In this document: positions 17,293 to 26,018 of the stretch, in pieces
Numbering within the stretch: the stretch's first letter is position 1
How the letters are laid out: every line of letters starts with the position of its first letter
NCBI RefSeq assembly: GCF_000740675.1
Contig: NZ_JPXI01000010.1
Location: 124,001 to 188,000, forward strand
DNA from: Massilia sp. BSC265
GTDB taxonomy: Bacteria > Pseudomonadota > Gammaproteobacteria > Burkholderiales > Burkholderiaceae_D
Direction of reading: 5' to 3'
Length of the DNA stretch: 64,000 nucleotides
Notes under the pieces: model-generated
What the model saw: the letters and a program-made list of their open reading frames with translations, nothing else
The model's database searches: none
What the model was told of the DNA's origin: nothing
Program-made: the position numbers and the translations under genes

Positions 17293-17880
17293 GCCTGGCT
17301 GCGGCGCAGGTTCCAGCGCCGCAAGCATCTCCAGCACCTGAGCCGACCACACGACGGTCGCGAATTCGCCATGCAGGCTGGCCAGGGCCGTGTCGTGCAT
17401 CTCCTCGGCCGTGAAGTGGCGGCCGTCCGGCCCCGTACGCTCGAAGGTGGCGGTGGCGTCCGCCACGAAATACGTCTCGAAACCGAAGTTGCCGGCCATG
17501 CGCGTCGTCGTCGAAACGCAATGGTCGGTCGTCAAGCCCATGATCACCAGCACCTCGATGCCGGCCGCGCGCAGGCGCGCCTCCAGGTCGGTGCCGATGA
17601 AGGAACTGTTGACGCTCTTGAATATCACCGGCTCGCCCGCCAGCGGTTGCCCTTCCGGCTTGTGCAGGTAGCCAGGTGTGCCGGGGCGGAACGATCCCGT
17701 CGGCGAGGCCGAGCGGTGCTGGATGTGGAAGATGGGTCGTCCGGTCGCGCGCCAGGCCGCCAGCAGCGCGGCGATCTTTTCCTCGGCGTCGGGATTGTTG
17801 CGCCGGCCCCAGCTCGGGTCGTTGAAAGCCTGCTGCACGTCGATGCTGATCAGGGCTGCGTTCAGGGGTAATGCTTTCAT
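17281..17880 (-). CDS. Isochorismatase-like cysteine hydrolase
   Basis: This 199-aa cytoplasmic protein belongs to the isochorismatase-like hydrolase superfamily. The catalytic triad is visible: Asp in ALISIDVQQAF, Lys in VIFKSVNSSF, and Cys in GLTTDHCVSTTTRMAGN. The substrate cannot be named; nicotinamidase-like, biuret-like and isochorismatase activities share this fold. GGAAG lies upstream of the ATG at 17880. It is divergent from a LysR gene that starts 107 nt away, so that regulator probably controls it. The convergent MFS gene overlaps its 3' end. Confidence 0.88.
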   Translation of the reverse strand: MKALPLNAALISIDVQQAFNDPSWGRRNNPDAEEKIAALLAAWRATGRPIFHIQHRSASPTGSFRPGTPGYLHKPEGQPLAGEPVIFKSVNSSFIGTDLEARLRAAGIEVLVIMGLTTDHCVSTTTRMAGNFGFETYFVADATATFERTGPDGRHFTAEEMHDTALASLHGEFATVVWSAQVLEMLAALEPAPQPGLAA

Positions 17881-17987
17881 GTGCTTCTTCCATGAAGTGG
17901 ATCGAAGCGCCATCCTGCGCCGCCACCCGCGATGCCACAACCGAAATGGGGGATAATGGCTGGCTTCACATGAAGGATTTCGATGGC

Positions 17988-18902
17988 ATGAAGCTGAGCC
18001 AACTGAAGATGCTGGTTGCCGTGGCCGAGCACGGCAGTTTCAGCGCCGCCGCCGCGGAGCTGGGCTGCACGCAGTCGCGCATCAGCCATGCGCTCGCCGA
18101 ACTCGAGGGCGAGCTGGGTGTCAGCCTGCTGGCGCGCGGCCGCGCCGGCTCGGCGCCCACCGAGGCCGGGCAGCGGGTACTGGAGAAGGCGCGCCAGATG
18201 CTGCGCCTGGAGGACAGCCTGCGCGAGGTGGCGCTGCTTGACGATGGCCTGTCCGGCACCGTGCGCATCGCCTGCTTTCGCAGCATCGGCACCCATCTGC
18301 TGCCCCATGTGCTCGAAGCGCTGGCGCAGCGCCATCCGCAGCTGCGCGTCGAGATCGACGACAGCTGCGAGCAGCGCGCCGACGTGACGGCCGCGCTGCA
18401 GGGCGGCCTGGCCGAGGTCGGCATCGCCCAGCTGCCGCTGGCCGGCACGCTGGCCTCTACCCCCTACCTGCACGACGACTATGTGCTGGTTGTCCCTGCC
18501 GCGCTGGCGCCGCCAAGCGGTCCTTCGCCCTGTTGGCCCGAGCTCGGCGCCCTGCCCTTCATCGGCCTGGCCTGTACGGGTGCTGCGGAAATCCTGGCGC
18601 GCTGCCGTGCGGCCGGGTTCGGATCCGATCCTGCGCGCACCTTGAGCAATGACACCAGCATTGCCGCCATGGTCGGCCGCGGCATGGGCTATTCGATCCT
18701 GCCGCGCCTGGCCAGCTTTCCGGAACCGCCCGACGTGCGCATCCTGCCGCTGCCGATTCCTGCGCGGCGCCAGTTTGCAATCGCGGCGCTGCCGGACGTG
18801 ATGCGCCTTCCTCGGGTGCGCGCGGTGGTCCGGGCGCTGCGCGAGCGCAAGCTGGCGGCGGCCACGCAGGCCGGCCGTGCGGGCATCATCGGGTGGGATT
18901 AG
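17988..18902 (+). CDS. LysR-family transcriptional regulator
   Basis: This 304-aa protein has an N-terminal winged HTH (LKMLVAVAEHGSFSAAAAEL, then CTQSRISHALAELEGELGV) and a periplasmic-binding-protein-like effector domain. The effector domain runs from about residue 85, with SGTVRIACFRSIGTHLLP at its first strand. I chose the third in-frame ATG (MKLSQLKM); ATGs at 17946 and 17970 would extend it by 14 or 6 codons. It is divergent from the cysteine hydrolase gene, the classic LysR arrangement, so control of that gene is likely but not shown. Confidence 0.9.
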   Translation: MKLSQLKMLVAVAEHGSFSAAAAELGCTQSRISHALAELEGELGVSLLARGRAGSAPTEAGQRVLEKARQMLRLEDSLREVALLDDGLSGTVRIACFRSIGTHLLPHVLEALAQRHPQLRVEIDDSCEQRADVTAALQGGLAEVGIAQLPLAGTLASTPYLHDDYVLVVPAALAPPSGPSPCWPELGALPFIGLACTGAAEILARCRAAGFGSDPARTLSNDTSIAAMVGRGMGYSILPRLASFPEPPDVRILPLPIPARRQFAIAALPDVMRLPRVRAVVRALRERKLAAATQAGRAGIIGWD

Positions 18903-18915
18903 GAATCGAAAGAAA

Positions 18916-19734
18916 CTAGGCCAGCGTGGCGTCGCCGAGCGCCTGCGCCGTCTCGGCCGCTTCGCTGCGCAGCACCTGCAGCGTGGCCGCATCGAGCGGG
19001 CCGGGTTCGTGGTCGTCCGCCGCTCCGCCGAGCGGCGAATCGACCAGCACATAATGGTTCGCCAGCAGCAGCGTATCGAGCAGCGTGTGCGGCACCGGGT
19101 TCGGCACGCCGTCGCGCAGGCCGCCGACAGCCTCCGCCACGTCTGCGGGAATCGCCAGCTTGCGCATGATTTCCAGGCTGGCCACGTCCTCGACCAGCGC
19201 GCTCCAGTTCTCGGTATCGTCCTCGAGCAGGCCGGGGAACTCATCGGCGCGCGACAGCAGGTAGAAACCGCCGACCTCGTGCACGATGCCGGCGAACAGC
19301 GCGGTATCCGGATCGATCCTGGTCACATGGCGCGCAATGGCATGGGCCAGCGCCGCCACCTGGGCGCTGTGGGTCCATAGCTGCGCGGCCTTGGCGCGCA
19401 GCACGGGGTCGGCAATGCGGTGGCCGAACTGGCGCACCATCAGGGCCGCGACCAGGCCGCGCAGGCGGCGGTAGCCGATGCGCAACACGGCCGCACGCAC
19501 ATTGCTCACCTGGGTGCCGTTGGCAGCGCCGTAGGCGGCAGTATTGGCCAGCGCCACGGTGCGCGCGGCCAGCTGCGGTTCGGACAGCACGAGGCGGATC
19601 GCCTCATCCACATGGCAATCCGGATCATCCAGGGCCAGCTGCAGGCGCAGCACGGCATTCACGCTGGTGGGAAAGGTGATGTCCCCACGCGCGGCCTGGG
19701 CGGCAATGTATCCGAAGGCTTCGAGTTTGTTCAC
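18916..19734 (-). CDS. HDOD domain protein
   Basis: This protein of about 272 aa consists mainly of an HDOD domain: FPTSVNAVLRLQLALDDPD, EPQLAARTVALANTAAYG, VSNVRAAVLRIGYRRLRGLV and FAGIVHEVGGFYLLSRADEF. HDOD proteins are non-catalytic HD-like modules in signalling and stress responses. No GGDEF, EAL or kinase domain is attached. The start is inferred to be the GTG at 19734 (VNKLEAFGYIAAQ), since an upstream ATG at 19803 adds an atypical Arg/Ala-rich leader. A perfect TATAAT ends six bases before this GTG, so the transcript may be leaderless. Confidence 0.8.
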   Translation of the reverse strand: MNKLEAFGYIAAQAARGDITFPTSVNAVLRLQLALDDPDCHVDEAIRLVLSEPQLAARTVALANTAAYGAANGTQVSNVRAAVLRIGYRRLRGLVAALMVRQFGHRIADPVLRAKAAQLWTHSAQVAALAHAIARHVTRIDPDTALFAGIVHEVGGFYLLSRADEFPGLLEDDTENWSALVEDVASLEIMRKLAIPADVAEAVGGLRDGVPNPVPHTLLDTLLLANHYVLVDSPLGGAADDHEPGPLDAATLQVLRSEAAETAQALGDATLA

Positions 19735-19788
19735 GAGGGAATTATACCGTTGGTGCGCGCCGGGCCCGGCAGCGCGTGCGGCTGGACA

Positions 19789-19820
19789 AGAAAAAGCCCG
19801 CACGGCGCACGTGCGGGCTT
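19789..19820 (-). terminator. Rho-independent terminator of the BON-domain gene
   Basis: Arms AAGCCCGCAC and GTGCGGGCTT (19794-19803, 19811-19820) form a 10-bp stem followed on the minus strand by a U-run. It lies 17 nt beyond the BON gene stop. Confidence 0.9.
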
Positions 19821-19836
19821 CCTTCGCGATCGACGA

Positions 19837-20880
19837 TTACTTCACCTTGATCGCGCTCTTGACCCTGGTAACGCCTTCGACGCCCTTGGCCACCTTCTCG
19901 GCGCGCTCGGCTTCAGCCTTCGAATCGACGAAGCCGCTCAGCATGACGACGCCCTTCTCGGTCTCGACCTTGACGGCCAGCGCACTGGTGTCCTTCTCGG
20001 CGGCCAGGCCGGCCTTGACCTTGGCAGTGATTGCCGCATCCGACATGTTGGACGCGGTGCGCGAGCCGGCGCGCTCGGTCGCCTTCTCGGTCTTGTCGGC
20101 CGCGTTCGAAGCGGTGTCGCGGGTCTTGTCGCCGACGTTCTCGGCAGCCCGCTCGGTCGTTGCAGCGGCACCGGCGGTCAGTTCCTTGGTCTTGTCGGCA
20201 ACGTTACGGCCGGCTTCCTTGGTCTTGTCGACTGCGCCGGCGAGGGCGTTGCGGGTTTTTTCACCTGCGCGCTCGAGGGCCGTGTCCGGCTTATCCTTGT
20301 TCTCGACCAGGCAGGCGGTCTTGTTGCCCTTTTCATCGCACTTCTCGACGGCCGCCGACTTGACCGGATCCTTGGTGTCGGTGGAGGCAATCAGGCCGGC
20401 GCTGCCTGCTGCGCCGGCGGTCGCGGCGGTGCTGCCGCTGCCGCCGGTGGCGCTGGCACCCGTGCCGGCGCCGTTGCCGGTATCACTGCCGCCGGCCTTG
20501 GCCAGCGCGGCGGTGCGCACCGACTTGGCATTGTTCATGCAGCTGTCCTTCGCGTTGCCTTGCATGGCATCGCACTTCTCTTCGGCCAGCTCGTACTCGG
20601 CCTCGGCCAGCTTGCGGCGGGCTGCATCGCGGTTGGCCTGGGTGTTGTCGTGTTTCTGCACGGCGGCCAGCTCGGCCTTGGCGCGGGCGACGTCGGCCTG
20701 CTCTTCGCAGATGTCCTCATTCTTCAGGGCGTCGCACTTCTGCTTGGCGGCCTTGTGGTCGGCCTCGATCTTGTCCATGGCCTTGCGGTAGGCGGCATTA
20801 TCGGACTGGGCGAAGGCCGGAGCGGCGGCGATGGTGGCGCCGGCAACGGAGGCCAGCAGGGCGGTGAGGAGTCGGTTCAT
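19837..20880 (-). CDS. BON-domain periplasmic protein with LEA-like repeat region
   Basis: This 347-aa protein starts with a signal peptide (MNRLLTALLASVAGATIAAA, cleavage near AFAQ). A cysteine-containing helical region follows (KQKCDALKNEDICEEQADVA; EEKCDAMQGNAKDSCMNN), then a Gly/Ser/Thr linker. Next is a run of 11-residue-like amphipathic repeats rich in DKT/EKA/ERA (GEKTRNALAGAVDKTKEAG, VADKTKELTAG, VGDKTRDTASNAADKTEKA), resembling LEA/apolipoprotein-type repeats. The C-terminal 75 residues form a BON domain (MSDAAITAKVKAGLAAEKDT, GVVMLSGFVDSKAEAERAEK). BON domains bind lipid or peptidoglycan-associated partners in envelope stress proteins such as OsmY. AGGGA is eight bases before the ATG. 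Confidence 0.85.
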   Translation of the reverse strand: MNRLLTALLASVAGATIAAAPAFAQSDNAAYRKAMDKIEADHKAAKQKCDALKNEDICEEQADVARAKAELAAVQKHDNTQANRDAARRKLAEAEYELAEEKCDAMQGNAKDSCMNNAKSVRTAALAKAGGSDTGNGAGTGASATGGSGSTAATAGAAGSAGLIASTDTKDPVKSAAVEKCDEKGNKTACLVENKDKPDTALERAGEKTRNALAGAVDKTKEAGRNVADKTKELTAGAAATTERAAENVGDKTRDTASNAADKTEKATERAGSRTASNMSDAAITAKVKAGLAAEKDTSALAVKVETEKGVVMLSGFVDSKAEAERAEKVAKGVEGVTRVKSAIKVK

Positions 20881-21023
20881 GATGGTGTCCCTTGTAGTCG
20901 GTTGTTGTGATGACATCATTAGACGCCCCACACCCGACAACATCTGTGCGACAACGAACACTCATCGCCACGGCAATCATTTGGCAGCCCCGGCTGTTGC
21001 TGGGAGGCCGCCGGTACCACGGT

Positions 21024-21719
21024 TCATTCGGTCGCCAGCAGGCCTTCGCGCCACAGCCCGTCGACGTTATCGAAAGGGGCCTCGGCCTTGCCGAATGCGG
21101 CGCCGTCGCTTGCCAGCTTCACCCAGGCACGGGTGTCGTGGCTGCTGCGCGGAACCGCCACCTTGGCGCGCACACCGGACAGCCAGCGGTAGACGCGTGC
21201 GTACTCGTCCGGATTGTTGCGCCGGGTCCAGGCCAGCGCGGCCAGGTCGGCGAAGCCTTCCTCGCGCCGGGTCTCGCGCATGGCCTTCGATGCGGCCAGC
21301 AGCGAGGCGTCAAGGGCGCGCTCTTCGCCCACCTCGACGAAGCCGGCCGGCAACGCATGCCAGACGCCCTGCACATAGCGCCAGCAGTGCGCGATCTCGT
21401 GCGCCGCCATTGCTTCGATCAAGGCGCCCTGCTGCGCTTCCGGAATGTCGGCCAGCACGGCCTCCGCATCGGGATTGTTACGCAGGGACATCACCAGCTT
21501 GCAGCGGCCCTTGTCGAAGCCCATGGCCAGCGGCACGTCGCCGGGACGCGGCTGTGGCTGGACGGTGATGTCGAGGGGAAGCTTGAGCTGCTGGGAGTAG
21601 GCCAGCACCGGTCCGGCGGCGCTGAGCCAGCGTTTTTCCAGTGCGGTCAGCTCGGCGGCGTGGAGCGTCGGCGCCACCGTGGTGGCGAGGAGCGCGGCGA
21701 GGAGCAGGGGCTTGAACAC
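21024..21719 (-). CDS. Secreted protein with HExxH motif, function unknown
   Basis: This 231-aa protein starts at a GTG (VFKPLLLAALLATTVAPTLH, signal peptide with cleavage near AAE). GGGAG lies seven bases upstream. The centre reads ALIEAMAAHEIAHCWRYVQG, a zincin-type HExxH in a helical setting. A Glu-containing helix about 45 residues later (ETRREEGFADLAALAWTRRN) could supply the third zinc ligand, as in gluzincins. I do not recognise a named peptidase family, so protease activity is an inference from the motif alone. It stands by itself between the BON protein and a chemoreceptor-like gene. Confidence 0.72.
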   Translation of the reverse strand: MFKPLLLAALLATTVAPTLHAAELTALEKRWLSAAGPVLAYSQQLKLPLDITVQPQPRPGDVPLAMGFDKGRCKLVMSLRNNPDAEAVLADIPEAQQGALIEAMAAHEIAHCWRYVQGVWHALPAGFVEVGEERALDASLLAASKAMRETRREEGFADLAALAWTRRNNPDEYARVYRWLSGVRAKVAVPRSSHDTRAWVKLASDGAAFGKAEAPFDNVDGLWREGLLATE

Positions 21720-21822
21720 GAAAATTCTCCCAAGGACGATGAAATGCCTATCGGCAATTCTAGCCCGTAGACAAGCACCACTTTTGGGAAAATTTTTCTC
21801 TGTGTTTAGAACACTAAACTTG

Positions 21823-22986
21823 TCAGCTTTGCCTCTCGGGCAGCACCGGGGCGACCATGGCCGTGAGGCGCTGTGCCTCGGCTTCCATCGCGGCTGCGGC
21901 AGTGGATGCCTGCAGCAGGGCCGTGGTGCGGCGCGCGCTTTCGGTCTGGCCCCGCGCTTGCCCCTCTTCCAGGCTGATCGCAGAGGTCACGGCCGTCACC
22001 CTCGCCACCGCATTCGCGATCGCCTGCAGGGCGCCGGCGTCTTCCATATGGGCCACCGGGCTGCCGACCAGGTCGCGGATATCCTTCACCACGGCGGTCG
22101 AACGCAGCGCCAGCGCCTGCAGTTCCTGCACGACGGCGGTCTGCTCTTCGTCGTGCTCGCCGGTACGTAGCGCCTGCACTGCCGCGTCGAGCGCCAGGAT
22201 ATTGGCGCGGAAGGCCAGGCCGTCGATGGCGCCGACGATGTCGTCCACGCGCTTCGGCGCGGTCACGGTGTCGATGGGGGCCGCCGGGACCTCTCCCTCG
22301 GCCGCCGTCGCAGCTTCACGCTCATGCGGCAGCCCGCGCACGACATACCAGGTACCCACCACGGCCGCCGCCACCGCGCCGGCGCACAGCAGCACGATCC
22401 ACCGCGCGAATCCGGATGCCAGCTGGCGGGCCGACGTCATGTCATTGGCCGCGAGTTTCTGCTCGAGTTCGATAAAACGGTTGAGGCTGGCGAGCCAATC
22501 CACGAAAGCCGGCGCCACCTGCTGCGACAGCAAGGCCGACGCTTCCCGCGTCTCCCCGAGCGCATGCAGGGCGACCATGCGGTCGACCAGCGGACGGGTG
22601 CGGCGCTCCTGTTCCTTGATCGCAGCCAGCGCCTTGCGCTCTTCTGGGAGGATGCCCGGCAATTCGTGGAACAGCGCGTCCAGCGGCGAAGCGGCGCGCG
22701 CATAGGCGTCCGCCAGGGTCTTGAGGCGGCCGATCGGGGCCGCGGCGGAGACGGAATCGGGAGCAAGGGCAACGTCGCGCACGGCGATCGCACGGTCGCG
22801 CACGCTGCTGCGCAGTTCGACGGCGTAGCGCTGCTTGATGCCGCTGACCTCGTCGATGCGGAACAGCAGCTGCTCGATCTGCCCCGCGCGCCCTGCGGCC
22901 AGCACGGAGAGCGCGATCATCAGGAGGATCACGGCGCCGTAGCCGATGGCCAGCCGCGCGCCAGTGGTAAGGGGCTTCGTCGTCAT
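21823..22986 (-). CDS. Degenerate methyl-accepting chemotaxis-like membrane protein
   Basis: This 387-aa protein has an N-terminal membrane helix (AIGYGAVILLMIALSVLAA) and a four-helix-bundle-type sensor of about 150 residues (RIDEVSGIKQRYAVELRSSV, VRDVALAP). A second membrane helix follows (WIVLLCAGAVAAAVVGTW). The cytoplasmic part is short. It keeps a recognisable but altered receptor hairpin (DGLAFRANILALDAAVQALR instead of the usual [21 protein letters not shown]) and lacks an obvious HAMP domain and methylation helices of normal length. It may be a decayed or specialised receptor unable to couple to CheA. The start MTTKPLTTGARLAIGYG is at 22986. Confidence 0.75.
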   Translation of the reverse strand: MTTKPLTTGARLAIGYGAVILLMIALSVLAAGRAGQIEQLLFRIDEVSGIKQRYAVELRSSVRDRAIAVRDVALAPDSVSAAAPIGRLKTLADAYARAASPLDALFHELPGILPEERKALAAIKEQERRTRPLVDRMVALHALGETREASALLSQQVAPAFVDWLASLNRFIELEQKLAANDMTSARQLASGFARWIVLLCAGAVAAAVVGTWYVVRGLPHEREAATAAEGEVPAAPIDTVTAPKRVDDIVGAIDGLAFRANILALDAAVQALRTGEHDEEQTAVVQELQALALRSTAVVKDIRDLVGSPVAHMEDAGALQAIANAVARVTAVTSAISLEEGQARGQTESARRTTALLQASTAAAAMEAEAQRLTAMVAPVLPERQS

Positions 22987-23105
22987 GTCCTTGTCTTTGC
23001 CAGCCCGGGACGGCGCCAGTGTGGCGCCAATAATTTCCCCCAAGCAATGCAGTGACTATAACATGGTCCCTGTATGGATTGACGACGCTTTCAGTTTAAG
23101 TTAAG

Positions 23106-23152
23106 CAAAACCGGCGGCAGTGTTGCGTCCATGCCAATCCCGCCGCCGGTTC
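23106..23152 (-). terminator. Terminator-like hairpin after the M49-like peptidase gene
   Basis: Arms ACCGGCGGC (23110-23118) and GCCGCCGGT (23142-23150) are separated by 23 nt and followed on the minus strand by TTTTG. The long loop makes it a moderate candidate. Confidence 0.5.
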
Positions 23153-23164
23153 CGGCGCTGTTGA

Positions 23165-24883
23165 TTACTTGGTCAGTGCCGCCGCGGTCACGAAGCTCGG
23201 GCGGATGTCGTTCGGCACCGTCTGCTTGAGGCGGTCGAGCGCCTTCTGCACTTCCGGACGAATCACGACGTACTTCTTCATCAGCTCCTTGGCAGCCTCG
23301 TAGTCGCCGGTGGCTTCAATCGTCAGGAAATCACGGTCGAGGTCGGTGACGGCCCCCTTGATCTTCTTGAAGTCGACCGAGAAGGTGCCGTCGCTGTTCG
23401 CCACGAAAGCGCCCTTGTCGAGCAGGTAGTTCATCTGGATCGCCATGCCGCGCGCGTGCGAGGAGGTCAGGCCGAAGTGCAGGGTGCGGAACGCGGAGGC
23501 CAGGAAGGTGTTGTACAGCTTGCGCTCGGCTTGCGCGCCCTGCCCCAGCGTGTCCTTCAGCAGGCCCTTGTCCATCATGTAGCCCAGCGCCCACAGGCCG
23601 GTGATGTCGGCCTTGGCTTCCTCGATGGTCGAGTAGGTCTCCTTCAGGTCCTGGCGCGGGGTCGATTCCTTGCCGTTCTTCCGGGTGGTGTGCGGGCCGA
23701 GGCCGTGCATGATCTCGTGCGCCAGGATGTGGGTGAAGAAGGAGTCGAAGTCGAGGTCCTTCTGGTCCTGCGGGCGCAATACCAGCTTGGAGATCGGCTT
23801 CAGGGTCGATTCGAACTTCGCTTCCTGCACGTTCTTGAGCATCACACGCTTGGAGCCGCGCTCGCGGATCACGCGCTCGTCGTTCGGCAGGTTGTAGGCG
23901 GCGGTCTGCACGCCCATGTTGCCGTCACCCGCGCCGAACACCTGGTTGACCACCACCATCGGGGCGATCGCGCCCACCTTCGGGTTGCGGTACTGCTTGG
24001 CGAGCGGCAGGTTGTCTTCCAGCTCCTGCAGGTGCTTGCCGAAGAAGGCCAGCTTCTGGGTTTCCTTCTGGTCGCGGATGCTGACGTAGGCTTCGAAGGC
24101 GGCCTTGTAGCCGAACAGCTCGTCGTTATAGGTTTCGTACGGGCCAATGGTGATGTCGACCGGCGAATCGAGGTCCATCCAGGCGAAATCGGAGGCCAGG
24201 TAGTCGTTGGACAGGAAAGCGTCGGCGCGCAAAGTCAGGAATTTCTTCAGCGAGGCGTTGTCGGTCAGGCTTGCCGCTTCGCGCAGCAGCTTGGCCAGCC
24301 TCTCCAGGTCCGGACGGTACTCGTCCGAGTACTTCACGGTACGGAACTTGCCGTCGGGCCCAGTGCGGACCACGGTGAAGAACCATTGGGCGTCGGCCTT
24401 CTGCGCGCCTGGTAAACCGTTCATCCAGCTTTCCAGCGCTTCCTTGCTGGCGTTCTCCGGATAGAAGTTGGCGCCCAGCGGCTTCTTGGCCGGGATCTTG
24501 ATGCCGGCATACTCGGCGGGCATGAAGGACTTGTTGTCGTCGAGGCTGGACCATGGGCCCTTGTTCAGCCAGAAGGCGTTCTGGCGCGCGCGGCCGAGTT
24601 CGGAGTTGTCCTTCTGGAGGGCGGCCCACAGGGCTTCGTTGCCGGACCAGCGCTGGCGCAGCTGCAGGATGTCGATGATGTTGGCGGCTTCGATCAGCTT
24701 GGCCATCGCGGCGCGGTCGCCTTTCGAGAGCTTCGAGATATCGGCCTTCAGCTCGGCCGGCGCGAAGCGCTTGGCCATCGTGGTGAGCTGGGCAACGGTG
24801 GCGGCTTCGGCGGCATGCGCCACATTGGCAAATGCGGCGCCGATGGCCGCGGCCAGCACGAGAGGAGCGAGGAGTTTCTTCAT
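23165..24883 (-). CDS. Exported zinc metallopeptidase, dipeptidyl-peptidase III-like (M49)
   Basis: This 572-aa protein has a signal peptide (MKKLLAPLVLAAAIGAAFA, cleavage near AHAAE). The zinc site reads FFTHILAHEIMHGLGPHTTR. It is followed about 25 residues on by STIEEAKADITGLWALGYM, matching the HExx(x)H ... EExKAD two-part signature of DPP III-like peptidases. The metal motif is the short HEXXH form rather than the hexapeptide HEXXGH of classical DPP III. The N-terminal domain (WSGNEALWAALQKDNSELG, FYPENASKEALESWM) also fits this family. Periplasmic export is unusual for DPP III as known in eukaryotes. No operon partner is evident. Confidence 0.83.
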   Translation of the reverse strand: MKKLLAPLVLAAAIGAAFANVAHAAEAATVAQLTTMAKRFAPAELKADISKLSKGDRAAMAKLIEAANIIDILQLRQRWSGNEALWAALQKDNSELGRARQNAFWLNKGPWSSLDDNKSFMPAEYAGIKIPAKKPLGANFYPENASKEALESWMNGLPGAQKADAQWFFTVVRTGPDGKFRTVKYSDEYRPDLERLAKLLREAASLTDNASLKKFLTLRADAFLSNDYLASDFAWMDLDSPVDITIGPYETYNDELFGYKAAFEAYVSIRDQKETQKLAFFGKHLQELEDNLPLAKQYRNPKVGAIAPMVVVNQVFGAGDGNMGVQTAAYNLPNDERVIRERGSKRVMLKNVQEAKFESTLKPISKLVLRPQDQKDLDFDSFFTHILAHEIMHGLGPHTTRKNGKESTPRQDLKETYSTIEEAKADITGLWALGYMMDKGLLKDTLGQGAQAERKLYNTFLASAFRTLHFGLTSSHARGMAIQMNYLLDKGAFVANSDGTFSVDFKKIKGAVTDLDRDFLTIEATGDYEAAKELMKKYVVIRPEVQKALDRLKQTVPNDIRPSFVTAAALTK

Positions 24884-24944
24884 GGTGTCTCTGGTCAAAA
24901 TAGTTATAGTCCGGCGATTGTAATCCGTTCCGCGCACTGGTCCA

Positions 24945-26018
24945 TCATTGCCGCGCTTGGTCCAGCGCAGGGCCGGTGTACTTCATCAACAGGCCTTTCG
25001 GCCCCACTGCCCAGCCTTGCGCCGGGCCGGCAAAGCCGACCGTGTTCAGCGGCGTCCTGTCGAGTTCGGTCCAGCTACGGCCGGCGTTCAGCGAGTAGCC
25101 CGATCCCGCCAGGCCGGCGGCCACGAATGCGCGCGAAGCGCCAGGGACCGACACCACCACCGACATGTAGCCTGCTGGCGCGACCTCGACCGGCGTCCAG
25201 CTCGCGCCGCCGTCGCTGGTATAGGCGCCGTTGATGCCGGCCATGCGGGTTTCCTTGTAGTCGCCGCCGGCGGCGAAGCCTTCTTTGGTGTTGAGGAAAG
25301 CGACCGAGAACACGCCGCGCGCCGCGGCACCGGCCGGGATCGGCGTCGGGGACGGGCGCCAGGTCTTGCCGCGGTCAACAGAGTGGAAGACGCGCGAGGC
25401 GGCGCTGCCGCCGGTGGCGATCCAGGCGTCCTTGGCGCCGGCCACGGTGAGGCAGGTGCCGCTCGCCGCAAAGGCGCCCTCGTTTGGCATGGCTTCGAGC
25501 CCCTTGCTTGCGACTTCCTGCCAGGACCTGCCGCCGTCGCCCGTCGTATAGACCTGGAAGCTGCCCTTGACCGGATCGCCGAACAGGATGCCGTTGTCCT
25601 TGTCCCAGAAGGCCATCGCGTCCCAGAAGCCCTCGGCCACCCCGTTGGTGACGACCAGGCGCCAGCTGGCGCCGCCGTCATCGGTGCGGTAGATGCGCGA
25701 GGCCGCACCGGGCCCTGCCCCCATCACGACGGCCGTGTTCGCGTCAAAGGCCTGGATGTCGCGGAAGTCGATCTTGTCGGCCTCCGGCACCTGCATCGCC
25801 TGCCAGTTGCTGCCGTCGACGGTGCGCAGCACGGTGCCCTTGGCGCCGCTGGCCCAGGCGACCTTGTCGCTGACGACGGACAGGCCGCGCAACTCGGCGC
25901 TGGTGCCGCTGGGGATGGCTTGCCAGTGCTGGGAAGAGGATGAGGCAGATGCCGCACCGGACACCAGGAGGGCGGCCAGGAAGGTTGCGGTATGCAGGGC
26001 ACGTGCAGGCAGGAACAT
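24945..26018 (-). CDS. YCF48/BNR-repeat beta-propeller protein, exported
   Basis: This 357-aa protein has a signal peptide ending near SGAASAS. It contains repeated propeller blades with BNR/YCF48-like Asp-boxes: LRTVDGSNWQAM, YRTDDGGASWRLV, YTTGDGGRSWQEV, FHSVDRGKTWRPS and YTSDGGASWTPVE. The family is often labelled 'oxidoreductase' or photosystem-stability-like in automatic annotation, but no catalytic site is visible here. The ATG at 26018 follows an upstream in-frame ATG at 26054 that adds a non-signal leader. Confidence 0.82.
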   Translation of the reverse strand: MFLPARALHTATFLAALLVSGAASASSSSQHWQAIPSGTSAELRGLSVVSDKVAWASGAKGTVLRTVDGSNWQAMQVPEADKIDFRDIQAFDANTAVVMGAGPGAASRIYRTDDGGASWRLVVTNGVAEGFWDAMAFWDKDNGILFGDPVKGSFQVYTTGDGGRSWQEVASKGLEAMPNEGAFAASGTCLTVAGAKDAWIATGGSAASRVFHSVDRGKTWRPSPTPIPAGAAARGVFSVAFLNTKEGFAAGGDYKETRMAGINGAYTSDGGASWTPVEVAPAGYMSVVVSVPGASRAFVAAGLAGSGYSLNAGRSWTELDRTPLNTVGFAGPAQGWAVGPKGLLMKYTGPALDQARQ

